Shown: positions 1 through 12,611 of the stretch, one piece after another | Layout of the letters: each line of letters starts with the position of its first letter | Numbering within the stretch: the first letter of the stretch is position 1 | Assembly: GCF_933775445.1 (NCBI RefSeq) | Contig: NC_065876.1 | Span: forward strand, 11,718,001 to 11,782,000 | Direction: 5' to 3' | From: Argentina anserina | Lineage: Eukaryota > Streptophyta > Magnoliopsida > Rosales > Rosaceae | Length of the DNA: 64,000 nt | Translations under genes and position numbers: made by a program | Notes under the pieces: generated by a model | The model's database searches: none | What the model was told of the DNA's origin: nothing | What the model saw: only the letters and a program-made list of their open reading frames with translations

Positions 1-84
1 GTGTGCATGTGTCCCATGGATCAACAAATAGTGTACATATTGTTAATTATATTGTGTGCATGTGTCCCATGGATCAACAAATAG
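1..84. repeat. Two-copy 31-bp direct repeat in a VPS13 intron
   Basis: The 31 bases at 1-31 recur exactly at 54-84, a 53-base period. The second copy ends just before the splice donor of the last visible VPS13 exon (exon edge at 102), so this is intron sequence. It looks like a local tandem duplication; no function is apparent. Confidence 0.8.
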
Positions 85-101
85 AGAATACTGGGCATTA
101 C

Positions 102-3100
102 CTGAACCCACTCTGATGGAAGCAAATCCTCCCATTGTTTGTCAACATGCCATGGAGCAATATCAGAATCCAGATAAAGTGCAAGCCGATCAAGTTCGAC
201 GGACTGAAAACCAAATGGAGAAATATAGCATGAATTTTAAGATAGTAGGTAGGGACCAGAATATTGATGAAGTAAAGATATTTTTGAAGAAAGAAATGCT
301 CTTTTGTTTTAATTTTCTACACAACTACACAGAATTTATAACAAAACCAATTCGACAGAAATGCAAGCAAACAATGAACACTTTTGAGGACCACATAATA
401 AAAGCCTCTCTTTTTTACATACAGCAAAAATAAGAAATTAAAAGTATCACCTAATGCAGGGATTCAGCATAAAAAGTTGAAATAATTTCTACACTTTTAC
501 TCTTGAAATTATTATCTATCTTCTTTTTTGAACTAAAAGCATTTGAAAGAATGAAAACATTCCAATTATTGTTTAGCAAGTACATTCTTTTAGACAAGGG
601 AACCTTCTGAATACGGTCTAGTGCACCCCCAGTAACAAATGTCTCTTTTCCAGTATCATCAACTGTCATGGCTGAAAGTCTCTTCAAGGTTATGCCCGCT
701 GCAAACGGATGACCAAAATTGCTACAACACTGAAGACATAAGACATCCATGCAAGATATAGAAAAAAAAAAAAGAGAAGTATAAGGGCAAAAAAAATTAC
801 CTCTCAACATCCTCGTAACGGATATGAATATTTGAAATTGAAAGTTTCAGATTTCCAACTACTGTGCTGATGAGGGATCCCAACCATGATTTATTCTATA
901 TGGAAGAAGAAAGAATATGTATAGTTAAAAACAGCATTGATAAAGAACATAGGAGTTCCAGCAGAACAAATCTCCAAAATAGAAATACATCAACATTTAG
1001 CATCTTATCAAGAGTCTGATGTAGCTTGAGCCTTGAGATGCACAATTGCATATGCTATTCTCATCTATGCTCAAGACTCGCCTTAAGATTCCCAAAGTAA
1101 GTTAAAGCAGAAGAAATACCACCAAAACCATATTCAAATGACTTCAACCATATGCCAGATTCATCCCACAAGTGAAGACACTTAGAAGCGCTAGACACAT
1201 TTATCACACCTATGAAAGCTCTTTCATTACAAAAACCAAAATATAATGCATTAAAAAAATTGTTCAGGAATTAAAAAAACAATTTAGATTGAAACATGGA
1301 ATTCAGAGACTCACAATACATCATACATATGTACACACAAACATACACTGGTACACATTATATTTCCAGTTGCCACTTCGATCTTGTTATATCTTACCAC
1401 ATCTGACTTCAGTTGTTGTGCCTTGTCCAACAACCTCATTTCCATTTCCTATTAAGAAGGGATTGAGTCAGACTGTCACAAAATATGCATTGACAAACAA
1501 CACAAATTTAAATTAACATGTCTTACCTGCACTCGGGTTTTCTTAGATTCCTGTACAGCATCCTCACTACTTCCCTCAACTTGTGTTTCAGGCTCAGCTA
1601 AAAGAAAAATGCGATCCAAAGAAACTAACACTGGATCCTGGCCAAGCCTGCTCCATGGAACCTGATTTCAAAGAATCAAAAACAGTTCATTGGTTAAATG
1701 CAGTAAATACCATAAACAAATCCACACCAGTAATCAGTAAATAAAAACAATGGATAAATGGGGACTAAAACAGCCCAACAACACATCCCAAAAAAAAAAA
1801 CCTAGCCAATGGAAACTATTGTCCTATATCAAGGACTTTCACACAAGTCATCCAACAACATGGAAAAGACTTGTAGAGGAGGTTGCTCCATAACAAGCAC
1901 TCCAATCTCAGAATCCACTGCAGATTTAGATAGCACAACCCGATGAATCTCACGATGAAAGCGAATAAATCTCACAATGAAGAAACAGGTTTAGAACTTG
2001 ACAGAAGTAAATGAAAATGCCTCGCTCTATGATGCACCATGCATTGCCCTGATTTAAGCTTTAGAAATATTCCATGAAACCAGACAAACATCAGCATTAT
2101 TCTCTTGTATCAAAAATACTGCATAAATCAATTTAGTTTTATTACGTGAGCAACACAAAGCTTAGGAGACACTCAACTAAGAGATAATGACATAGTACTT
2201 GTATAAATTGATTCAGAAGATTGTTATTTTCTATTAAAAATGTCAAAAAAGAAAAAACACTAGCTAGATATTGCCTATAGGATGATGATAATAAAAATCA
2301 AATTTCTTGTTAGTGTCACTATGAATAAGTCAAATTTGTCAGCATATCATCTGTAACTAAGCTGAAAGAAGTTCAACAGAAGAATAATTCAAGAAAGTAA
2401 GGTGCCCTCACCTTAAGTTTCACGGATCCAAGAAAACCTGCCTTGACCTTCACAGGCAATTTTAATGCATTCAGTGCCTCGGGCTTCAACTGCATATTTG
2501 TTAGCTCCACATCACCTGATTATAATCAGACAAATAAATAATAAGAACTAAGGTGACCATGCACGCACAAAGCCACTAACAACTTTAAACAAAAAGACAC
2601 TGACCAAATATAGGGAAGAGCCTTTTCTCTTCTCTTTTTCTCTTTTTGTTTGTGTTTGGTTTCTGATTTTGGAAGTGGCAGAATTACAACAACAAAGAAA
2701 CAAAAAAAAAATAAGCTAAATCTGCATATTCCTCAACTTACTAAATTACCTGTGGAGCCAGAAAATGAATAATGAATTTTACCCAAGTTGATATTATTCT
2801 ATCTGAGAACCCTTTGAAGGAGATAAACAAGAGAATGAAGATGGCTTATTTTACCAATGGACTATCTAGAACCCTAAAGGGGTAGTCAAAAAGAAAAGGC
2901 CACTGTTATAGTGCAAAAAAGAATACCCACAGTCTAATAAAAATTTCAATTTGGTCACTGGTGTTCAATTAAATAGTTACCAAAGTTGATCTCCTGCTTC
3001 TGGTTGCATTGAATGTTGTTTGATTGCAAAACATAATCCCACATTCAAATACTACTTTTTGTCCTCATTAAAGTGATAACCTATTTTGACGACCTATTTT

Positions 3101-4280
3101 TTTATTACTACAGCAGGGCTTGTTCCAAAATGCAGCCCCCTAATACCAATTTCTGAGATCTATTTCAGAGATCATCACCAAAAGAATAAACAAGCCAGAA
3201 TATCATTTAATCAACTAACACTGGTCAATCAAATAACCCACAGTGTGTCTAATTAAAGCAAAGCAAGGTTTCCTTGAACACTGCTTCTGATTTTAAGGTA
3301 AAGTTGCTTGCGGTTTTCTGTTTTTGCAAGGTCTGCTTTTTTCTCAAAACAACATTATAGACTGAAACTATCATCACCACATATAATTATATAAATGGCA
3401 AAATTATTTCTGAATCAGCTGGATTCCTGTAAGAAAAACTTGGTAGTATTAAAGAATGAGATCCGCAAACTTGTTAATCAAGTGAATTCTCAGCTTCCAT
3501 TTCAAAGAAGAAAACGTGAATCGTCAGCTTAGGTCCTCCTTTTTTGTGTGGATGTGTTGGTGCAATGCTGACAGATCCCACTCAGGAACTCAAATGCTTT
3601 CGAGCCTAGCATTTCTAACCCCTGAGCTATACTCATAAGCTCTAAACTGTTTCTACATCCTGGAGCTATCCACCTGTCAACATAAATGAGCTAAAAACAA
3701 TGCTACCGCAAGCACTACGATCCACCAGTTTAAGGTCAGTTTCAAATTCGAGAGTAACTGACAATGTGATGTATAAGCTACTCAAAGGCTCAAACCTCAA
3801 AATCTGAGTACCGACAACTGTGATTACTGATAAAGCTGAAGACGATAGTACAAGCTACTAAAACCTCGGAATAGCTTATGATCAAGGTTTCAAGCAATAC
3901 GGCTCAATGGAGCAGAAATGTTCAGCTAAACTCGTACATCTCTCAACATTACTAGTCTCATTCAATTCAATTCCTTAACTAACAGAGTTCATTACTAGTC
4001 TCCATTAACTTCACATTGTTCATTGGCATCAAATTAACCTAAAGCCCTATCAAAACCACATTTCCACATCACTCAAAATCACAACTGAACCAATTAACCA
4101 CACAATCACAATTCAAAAACCTCCAATAAACCACTAGCGAAGTCAAACAAAGAAGACGAAGAAGGAGAAGAAAGAGTTCGAACCTTGCCAAACACTGATC
4201 TTGAGGGCCTCTTTGTTGAGCCCCTTCACATAGTTCCCCAGGTACCTCTGCAAGAGGTTCGCCACCTGATCCTCCAACAT
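102..4280 (-). CDS. VPS13: VPS13-family bridge-like lipid-transfer protein, N-terminal part (gene continues off the left edge)
   Basis: Seven exons read on the minus strand: 4184-4280, 2412-2515, 1527-1661, 1398-1448, 801-895, 604-721 and 102-203. All are bounded by AG/GT, and all phases match, giving 702 nt (234 codons). The start ATG at 4280 opens with MLEDQVANLLQRYLGNYV, the hallmark N-terminal chorein segment. Later exons carry LKISVWQGDVELTNMQLKPE, LKLSISNIHIRYED and HPFAAGITLKRLSAMT, all conserved in the VPS13 N-terminus. VPS13 proteins form a hydrophobic groove that moves bulk lipid between membranes at contact sites, with roles in endosomal sorting and autophagy; this is family knowledge. 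The wording resembles the plant VPS13M type more than SHRUBBY, which is an inference. The full protein should exceed 3,000 residues, so most of the gene lies outside the window. Intron 1 is about 1.67 kb. No lesion was seen. Confidence 0.95.
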
Positions 4281-4990
4281 CTTCGCCGGCCGGAATTCGC
4301 TATCTCATCACCGCCGGAAAATGCAGAATCGCCGTTCGCCGAAATCAGAACAACTCTGTTTTACTTTCCAGAGAATTGAAATTGAAGAATCAAGAATGGC
4401 GTTTCTAGTCACGCTTTCCTCTAATGACAGGAAGGCGCCGTCTGGAGGTCTATTATCGTGTGTGTCACTTTCTTTGGGCTCAACACACGTTAATGAATGA
4501 GAAGTCGACGCGTGGTGATGGGGACTTAATATGTAAAGGGGCGTACGTGGGGCGAAAGGGAATGAAAGGCGTAGGACTATCGGGTGGGAGGTGGACTGTG
4601 GGGTGGGAGGGAAGTAGGAGATCGAGGCTTTGGAGTTTGGAATGATAGCCGACGAGGAGGTCGAAGTGACGTCGTTTGGGTAAGATCGCAAAGGGTGATT
4701 AGTCACGAACATTATGCCATGTGGGGGCGTTTAAGCGTGACCATGTGCTCATTTATAGTCCAAGTGTTGAGCAGTTTATACGCCACGTCAGTCTCTCACG
4801 TGAAGTGCTATGAAAATGCCAAGACTAACCATTTACAACTTTTATGACAAAATATTTGTTACGAGAATAATAATAATGTAATTAAACATAACTTAATTTT
4901 TTATTAATTAATAATTTGACATATATATAAGCATTACGTATAGAGTATCGCGAAAAATCAGTGATTCATATCTATTACATTAAGACATAA
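4281..4990. promoter_or_regulatory. Probable VPS13 5' UTR and promoter region
   Basis: This region lies directly upstream of the VPS13 start codon on the minus strand. The short frames across it (for example 4308-4712) show no family motif. I could not fix a TATA box or transcription start. An inverted-repeat element begins at about 4991 and may limit the promoter. Confidence 0.4.
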
Positions 4991-5694
4991 TCTACTCTAA
5001 TAAAAAAACTCTTTAAATTTTATCCCTAAAAAAACAATTTTGTCATCCACCTTTCAAATTAAATTGGTTAGTCCATAATCTCTCATTTTTCAACATTTTA
5101 ATCCATTTCCCTGAAGTAATAAATTCTAACACATTAAAATGACTAAAACACCCTCGTTTAAAACTCATCTCTTTTATTTTCTTTTTTCTCTTCTTCCATC
5201 TCTTTCATATACACTCTCAAACGAGCAACGAGTCTTAAGAAACATGTAGATACCTCTTTGTCTTCTTTCATAGATTTGATTTTACATTCTCTCATCTCTC
5301 GCTCTCCCAATCTCTCTTGTTTCCCCATTCATCTAAAATGTCATAAATGTGCGGATTTTTCAGGAGAGTCAAATGATATCAAAAATTGAGTTTCATTTAG
5401 AGTGGCGAATGCGTGGTGAATCTAGTGGGATACTTGTATATGCATATTCGTTTAAGATTACTCTCGGATTAAGAAGAACAAAGAGAATAAGAAGGGGGGA
5501 AATAAAAGAGAAAAAGGAAATTAATTTTAACTAGGGCATTTTAGTTATTTTATTAATTTAATTGACCATTTTAGGATGAAATTGACTAAATTGTTGATAA
5601 ATGAGAATTAGGGACTAACCAATTTAATTTGAAACCTGGAGGACAAAATTGTTTTTAAATATATAGTTTAAAGAGTAACAAGTATTCCATTGCT
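4991..5694. mobile_element. Long-inverted-repeat MITE-like element upstream of VPS13
   Basis: The left arm at about 5005-5160 and the reverse complement of about 5525-5690 match over roughly 150 bases. Shared blocks include CAAATTAAATTGGTTAGTCC (5057-5076, and inverted near 5620-5640) and ACAATTTTGTC. The middle is pyrimidine-rich on the left and purine-rich on the right. Ends are approximate and I could not assign a target duplication, so the superfamily is open. No coding capacity is seen. Confidence 0.65.
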
Positions 5695-6370
5695 ATATTT
5701 AATGAAATTTTAATTTCTAACAATTTATTTAATGTTCATAACATTTAACTAATAAACAGATGACGAGAGCCTTTCTCTCTCTAGTGTGGTTGCAAACCCT
5801 AGTTTTGAGGTTTTGCTCAACGCGATTGCAGGCCACTGATTTCGCTCGTCGTGCCTACATGTCAGCCTCATTGCGGTCATTCACCCCTTATGTTCATTCA
5901 TAAGGCTTTTGCTACAAGTTTCTCTTTGACTCTTAGTATGGCTTGTGGTGGGAAGCTTGGGTTCTGGCAAAGGTTATCCCCGTTTTCTTTTGCGTGTTTG
6001 GTTCAGCGGATCTGGGATCCTGGATCCTTCTCTTCAAAAGTTCGGATAATGATGATGGCAATGGTGGAAATCGGGTAGTGATCCCTTCTAATTAGCGTAG
6101 TTGTGCTGATTAGATGTGTTATCGGTGACCGGATTTGTCATAGAACTTGGCTATGATGTGTGGGTCCCAAGGTGTAAGTAGCTTGCCGTCTTTCATAGGT
6201 GATTGGATCATTTGGGTGTTATGGTGATAACGAATGTTGTTTTAGTCTGCCAGTATGGGTTGACGCAAGGAGGACGATGGTGGTCAACGGCAGTCTCTCC
6301 CTGGTTGGCCAGAGCAAATGTGGACTTCTCCATACGGGCTTGGGCCACTATGGGCCTATTTTGGAGGAGT
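5695..6370. other. Intergenic stretch, no recognised gene
   Basis: Short open frames at 5851-6078 and 6199-6453 do not match any family I know and carry no clear motif. The G-rich, codon-like texture near 5760-6370 could be old retroelement debris, but I cannot support a call. Confidence 0.4.
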
Positions 6371-7315
6371 TGTGTGAGACCCAGAAATTTTATTTAGTTA
6401 CTTTTTGCTGCTTGTGGCATTTGCGTCTGGAAATTCTTTTCAAAATCGGGTAATTGAGTTGTGAATTCCTACTCAACATTTCTTTACTAAGCCTTAATAT
6501 GAACTATTAGTCTATTTTGGGAAATTAAAGGAGGTAATTCCACATATGGGTAGTGTGGAATAAAGATATTAGTTTCTGATCTGACATTAAGTGTTTAGTC
6601 GTTATTCTACCACCATTTCACTGAAGCACCAACCTCACTTTCTTTTTTGTTTCAAGCTGATCACTTCAATCACCACGATTTAATTCCCTCGAGCTCACAA
6701 GAAACACTACAGCGAGAACCTCACTAAGATAGGAAGAACCCATCAACGTTCTCTTTTGTTTTCTATATTGAGGCAAGACACCGAGTTAGAATTTGGATTG
6801 GAACCAAGTTGTTCTCAAGTAAACCCAGCCCCGTTATTGGTATTCATATTTCAATTTCACTTTGGTTGTTGGGTTAATGATACCTTCTATTAATTTAAGG
6901 TCTGTTAGTGGGAGTTATCAAAGGAGTGGACCTAGAATTCGATTAGAAATCAGTGGCCAGGTATTGATCAAATTCTGATTCTTTTTCATGGTGCTTGTGA
7001 TTCGTAGTTGGGTTTATTTGATTTGAGCATAATGAAAGTTGTGGGTGGAGTTGTTATGACGTTGGGTTTATGTTCTAGGTTAAATTCAATTGTTTTAAAG
7101 AAAGGTTGTATATCAATGAAGAGTGAGGATGAATTATTTCCTTGGAGATTATAAGCTTGTTGTCAAGAATATAATTGAATTGGTCTCTCTTAGTGTACAA
7201 ATGATTACTCCATTAGTTTAGTTTGAATTAAGGCTCAGTAGCCATGAGTTCATATTTTTAAGTTTATGGATTGAGCTTAAGATTGAACTATGGTGGTGGT
7301 ATTCTAATGATTGAT
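6371..7315 (+). repeat. Possible gypsy-type LTR fragment
   Basis: The sequence starts TGTGTGAGACCCAGAAATTT, which resembles the starts of many plant chromovirus LTRs (TGTGAGACCC...). It runs without coding content to the point where Copia homology begins, near 7316. No matching second LTR or target duplication was found. A weak call from the terminal motif only. Confidence 0.25.
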
Positions 7316-8004
7316 TATAGCAATTTTTTAAGCCACAACAACTCATACACTCCATGAGCCATACACATATACTCTGCTTCAGCACTAGATCGAGTTACCA
7401 CCTTTTGTTTCTTACTCTTCCATATAACAAAATTATCCGTACAAAGGTAAAATACCCTGATGTGGACCTCCGATCTGTAATATTTCTAGCCCAATCTGCA
7501 TCTGTGAAGCCACAAACCTCAAGATTATTGTTGTGACTTGAAAACATTATTCCTCTCCCTATAGCTGACTTCAAGTACCTCAAAATTCTCACAACAGCAT
7601 TCATGTGATTCACACTTGGATTATGCATGAACTGGCTCACGACACTCACTGCATACGCAACATCTGGTCTGGTATGTAACAAATAAATCAGACGTCCAAC
7701 TAGCCTCTGATAAGGAGTATTGTCAGTAGGAACCTGATCTGGATACTCTGCTAATCGATGATTCTACACAATAGGAGTATCAATTGGAGTACAATCCAAC
7801 ATACATGTTTATGCTAGTAACTTAAGGATGTACTTCCTCTGACATATATAGATACCCTCACTCTCCCTGGCTACCTCAATGCCCGAGAAGTACTTGAGTG
7901 TACCTAGATCCTTCATATCAAACTATGTGGCTAGCTGCTTCTGTAATCTATCCATCTCAATAGTATCATTACCAGTAACAACTATATCATCAACATTAGG
8001 GATG

Positions 8005-8268
8005 TTACCTTCCCTCATTTGTGTCTGAGAAACAATGTGTTTGAATTACTCTGTTTGTAACCAACTTTCCAAACGAAGCACGAGGATATTGTTTAAGGTC
8101 ATACAAAGATTTTCTCAATCTGCATACAAAGTTACCTGGAGAAGCAGCTATATATCCAGGTGGGAGATTCATATACACTTCCTCTGTAAGTTCCTCATGA
8201 AGGAATGCATTCTTGACATCAAACTGTCTAAGTTGCCAGTTTAACCTAGCAACAAAAGAAAGTAACAC
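8005..8268 (-). pseudogene. Copia reverse transcriptase fragment
   Basis: The frame carries LRQFDVKNAFLHEELTEEVY and LPPGYIAASPGNFVCRLRKS, the Copia RT core, then loses phase. The YVDD box region near 7985 falls outside this frame. Part of the broken element at 7316-12143. Confidence 0.85.
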
Positions 8269-8844
8269 CGAATAGTGTTCATCTTTGCAACAAGTGTAAA
8301 TGTCTTATCATAATCTATGTCATATGTCTGGGTGAATCCCTTTACTACTAGACGTGCTTTATACCGGCTCACTGCCCCATCTGGATTATGCTTCATTGTA
8401 AACATCCATCGACATCTCACTGCCTTCTTACCATGTGGTGGAGATACAAGCTCCCAATTATTGTTCTTCTGTAATGCTTCAATCTCTTCCTCTATTGGTT
8501 TCCTTCATTTGGGATCTTCCAATGCATCATGCACTTTGTTAGGTACTGATACATCAGATATTTGATTCACAAATGATTCATATGACTTAGACAATCTTTT
8601 GGTGGATATAAAATTTGCCACATGATACTTAGCTTTAGCCCAAATGATAGGTTCATACTTTTTTGTTTGCTGACCTCGAGTAGACCTATTTGGCAACACA
8701 TATTGTCTATTATTACCATCACTAGTATTAACCCCAATAGAATGACTAACCTTATATAAGTGATCTTATGTACCAGGGAGACATGAGTCAGGGGTATAAA
8801 TAACAGTATGAAAGGCAGGAGGGGCAGTGGTGCTGGCAGCTTCT

Positions 8845-9064
8845 GGTACTCGAATCTCTGGAGTAACTACACCAAACCCATCTAGTGGTGCATGTGTAGC
8901 TGATGTATCGGTGATCTCAACTGAACTTGTCACCATATCTCCTATCTGACCCATCGTTGGTACCTGAATCTCTGGAGTAACTACACCAAACCCATATGGT
9001 GATGCATGTGTAGCTGATGGATCAGTGATCTCAACTGAACTTGTCACCATATCGCCGATATGAC
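8845..9064 (-). repeat. 114-bp in-frame tandem duplication in the Copia integrase-RT linker
   Basis: Two blocks, about 8845-8950 and 8959-9064, lie 114 bases apart. Each encodes a version of GDMVTSSVEITD followed by FGVVTPEI, so the 38-residue spacing keeps the frame (open frame 8766-9272). The intact Copia at 28416-33845 has only one copy of this segment. Confidence 0.8.
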
Positions 9065-9612
9065 ATGTCTCCTCCTCTCCATGATACAACTCTTCAAAAT
9101 ATGAATGATCCCCCTGAAGAGCACTATTTGAAGAGATATAATAGCTCATGTTCTCAAAGAAAGTAATATCCATAGTGACATAGTACTTCATGGTAGGAGG
9201 ATGATAGCACATGTACCCTTTCTGATGTCCTCCATAACCAACAAACACACATTTAAGTGCTCGGGCATCCAACTTTGACCTCTAATGTTTTGGATGATGG
9301 ACAAAAGCAACACAACCAAAAACACGAGCATTGAGATTATGAAAGGAGGGTAAAGAGACATAAGATGCAAGCATCTCATATGGAATTTTTTCCTGAAGGA
9401 CACTAGAGGGAAGACGATTAATGAGGTGAGCAGAAGGTATGACAACATCACCCCAAAGATTTTTAGGCATATGGGCACTAAAGAGAATACACCAAGACAT
9501 ATCAAGTAAATGACGATTTTCCATTCACAAACCTCATTCTGCTCAGGTGTGTAAGGACACGTTGTTTGATGAAAAATTCCATATGTTTGAAAGAACTCCT
9601 GAAAGACTCGGT

Positions 9613-10188
9613 TCACAAATTATCCCCCCCCCCATTATCAGAACGAAGAACTTTGATTGTGGCATTGTATTGTGTTTGGACATTAGTATAGAAGGCTTGA
9701 AAAGTTGGAAAAACTTCATCTCTGGTTTTAAGAAGAACAATCCATGTGCAATTATCAAGAAACAACACATAGTACCTCATACCCAACACAGTAGGCTCAT
9801 TCGAAGGTCCCCAAACATTAGAATGAATTAATGCAAAAGGAACGACACTTTTATTAGAAATACTAGGGGAATAAGTAGTGTCATGACTCTTGCCCAAAAC
9901 ACATATCTCACAACGTAAAACTGACTCATTCACACCAATAAACAAAGTAGGCATGTAATTTTTCATAACACTAAAAGATTGATGTCCTAACTGACGATGC
10001 CATAACCAAATTTCACTTAGTTTGTTGAAGTGGATATTAAAGCAGTCCGAGACTGTGCTTTTGGTTTCTCCCATGCGTATGTGTGATCCAGATGAAATAA
10101 CCTGCCCCTCAGATACCCCCGACCAATCAACTCCATGGTGAGAAGATCCTGAAATATCACATACATGAGAAAAAAGGTCACAGAGCAT
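9613..10188 (-). pseudogene. Copia pre-integrase/integrase fragment
   Basis: The frame contains LWHRQLGHQSFSVMKNYMP and CEICVLGKSHDTTY (the HHCC zinc-binding region), then the integrase core up to LRSDNGG. The frame is lost in the homopolymer at 9624-9633, the same site where the intact element carries its frameshift. Part of the broken element at 7316-12143. Confidence 0.88.
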
Positions 10189-11156
10189 TTGGCCTCAACA
10201 TTGAACTGTGGGACAGATATTCAAATGATGAGATAAAGCAGGTACATATACCATATTTTGAAGCTCTATTGTGGGCATTAGTAATATGAATTGACAATTT
10301 TCCTAACACAGGGAAGGCCTCACCATTGGCCTTAGTAACATAGGGTACTGGTGAGAGAACAATATAGTAAAGTAAGATTTGTTATAAGTCATATGATCTG
10401 AAACACCAGAATCAATAATCCATGTATCAGAACCAGCAAAGTTAGAAATATTTAAACCATACCAATCTTACCACGACCAGCTACTGATGTTGTGGGTGTT
10501 GCCCCTCCTGTTGTATAATGATCATGACCGACCACACCATAGATATTCGGTTCCTAGACCAACTGAATAGTTATTTTTGCCTTAGGACGATAATTAGGCC
10601 TCATTGGCCTAAGATGTGGATACAACTTCCAACAAGTCTCACGAGCATGGCCAGTGTCATTGCAATAAGAGCAATGAGGACGGCTAATTCCCAAAGCCTG
10701 GTGGTGGTCATTGCTTATGAAGTGGGACTGAATTTGATTGCTGAAGGAGTGGTGCTAGAGACCTGGCCTGAACAGTAAGGTTAGAAACTTCAACTTGTGC
10801 TTGATTGAGACTTTCATGCTGAGACTCATCCTTATGGATATATGTGAAAGTCGTGGTCAGGCTAGGGGCTCGGTCATTCTGAGAAGCTTTCATTTCGCAC
10901 TGTTATGCTTTGCATCAAGACCTTGTAGGAAATGGTGAACTCGCTCAAGCTCTTTTTCCTTTCGGTACCAGACTATATCCTCCAGATTCTTAATCTTGTA
11001 AGGACGTTTCATATCAATTTCAGCCCAAATATTCTTCAGCTTAGTGAAATATTGCACCATTGGTTGCCCACTCGGCTACATTGCTGAAACGGTGCACATT
11101 AACTCATGAACTTGTATGAAATCAGACTCATTAGTGTATAGGTCTTCCAACGTCTT

Positions 11157-11489
11157 CTAGATTGCATGCGCAGTATCACATTGCTCCACCAAGTCGACTA
11201 TATCCTCATTCATAGTTGTATACAATACAGACATCACCAAACCATCATCATCTTCCCATTTAGCGTAGGCATCAATATCATCCTCAATGGGGACCTTAAT
11301 TGCCCCAGTTACATGCCTCATATTGTGCATTCCTCGGAGATGAGCTGTCATAATCTTCTTCCATTTACAAAAATTGGTTCCATTGAGTTTAGCTGCCCCG
11401 AAGGATCTACTTTCAGAATTCTTGACAGATACTTCAAGCTTCTGAACATCAGTGACCTGAGAACTTTCTTCTTCTTTTCCAAAACTCAT
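11157..11489 (-). pseudogene. Copia gag N-terminal fragment
   Basis: The frame starts MSFGKEEESSQ and carries KLNGTNFCKWKKIMTAHLRG, typical of Copia gag (UBN2/retrotransposon gag family), and matches the gag start of the intact element. It ends at a premature stop just after CDTAHAI, where the intact copy reads on. Confidence 0.88.
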
Positions 11490-11987
11490 TGTAAAACAAT
11501 CAACAAATCAGTAGTTATGCAACGGAAACAAAAACTGAAATGAACTTGCCTCGAGTGCACTTGCACTATCGGTGAACGTGCATTGCCGAACCAAAATACC
11601 AGAGAACCAAGTCAGGCTGATTTCTCAGAGAACCGGGTCGAGCAAATGGGATCGCCGGAGAGAGACGCGCATATTTGCGAAGAGGACGACGCGACCAGTC
11701 GAAGAGTGACGTCGAACTAGACGAACGTCGACGATCTGGAAACTCAGTCGGAAAGACGACGCCGATGGTCTGGGAACTCAGCCGGGAGAGAAATCGCTGG
11801 TCAGAACCGGACGGGAGAGACGGGCGGTGGTCACGTCTGACAAGGCACAACGCCAGACGAAGGAGAAAAAGACAACGGTGGAGCAAGCCTAACAATGGGG
11901 TCTTGCAATTCCACTTCCCAAGAGCAAACCTGATATGAAACAAACGGCATAAAAAAACAAAAACAAAGTCACTTGGATCTTTGCTCT

Positions 11988-11999
11988 GCTCTGATGCCA
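11988..11999 (-). promoter_or_regulatory. Primer binding site of the degenerate Copia
   Basis: The minus strand reads TGGCATCAGAGC, one base from the usual plant TGGTATCAGAGC complementary to initiator tRNA-Met. It lies just inside the LTR end. Confidence 0.8.
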
Positions 12000-12002
12000 A
12001 AT

Positions 12003-12143
12003 TGAATATGATAGAATGAATTTCTGATATATTATTCTTCTCCCACTGGAGGCTACATATAAAAGACTACAAGAGTACAATTGACCTATGTCCCTACTCT
12101 AAATTGGTAAGTACTAAATTACAATATTCACATTCCTAATACA
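12003..12143 (-). repeat. 5' LTR of the degenerate Copia
   Basis: On the minus strand this 141-base segment starts TGTATTAGG and ends TATTCA next to the primer site. It holds a TATA-like CTTTTATATG. With no surviving 3' LTR, the outer edge is inferred from the TG...CA rule. Confidence 0.6.
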
Positions 12144-12611
12144 GTAATACTATACCATGACTCACGCTAATAAAGGTAGATCAGAGGAGAGAAAGGTGCC
12201 CAGAGGAAATTTCTGAGTGCCCAAGAACAAAACTATTTCTGATTTTTTTTCTTTTCTACGATTTTTATTTTCAGCAGAAGGATTTCTCATAATTTTTTTT
12301 TTCATCATCTTATGTCGAATTGTTTTCATGGAAGAAGAAATTTTTTTTTGGTTTTCTTATGTCGAATTATTTTCATGACTGAAAGAATTTTTTCATAAAA
12401 TAGGGTTCTAGACTTAAGAACTCAAGGTTATAACTACGTGCTGATAACGTGTTATTGAATAATGTAATACGCATCTGAATATGGAGAAATATAATCTTTA
12501 TTAATTGATAATAGAGCATTTATATAGGCATTACATTGAGTATTCCGTAGAATTATAGATTATATATCATTTATTATCTAGATTGACATATACTAATTAG
12601 GACAAGATACA
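12144..12611 (-). mobile_element. LTR plus leader fragment of a second Copia-like element
   Basis: On the minus strand an LTR-like segment (about 12450-12611) has TATA-like GCCTATATAAATGC and ends AATAACA. It is followed by CGTTATCAGCACG, a primer-site motif common in plant Copia elements. The adjoining leader (12144-12449) contains an imperfect repeat of CTTATGTCGAATT (about 12312 and 12357, plus strand). The leader is cut off at 12143, where the other Copia begins. No coding part survives. Confidence 0.5.

Larger units (their letters stand above)
7316..12143 (-). mobile_element. Degenerate Ty1/Copia retrotransposon, 3' truncated
   Basis: Read on the minus strand this carries, in order: an LTR (12003-12143), a tRNA-Met-type primer site, a leader, gag, a zinc knuckle of the CX2CX4HX4C type, pre-integrase and integrase, reverse transcriptase and the start of RNase H. 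It is colinear with the intact Copia at 28416-33845. Homology stops in RNase H just past the SSAEAEY motif, near 7316, so the 3' end and 3' LTR are missing. Many stops and frameshifts break the frame: gag stops at 11157, the integrase D-N-G-G site sits in a run of ten C (plus strand) at 9624-9633, and reverse transcriptase is in pieces. It is non-functional. The LTR is unlike that of the intact element, so this is a related but separate lineage. Confidence 0.92.

Noticed and set aside
4308..4712. 134-codon minus-strand frame upstream of VPS13
   Set aside because: No domain; it lies in the presumed 5' UTR/promoter and has plus-strand competing frames.
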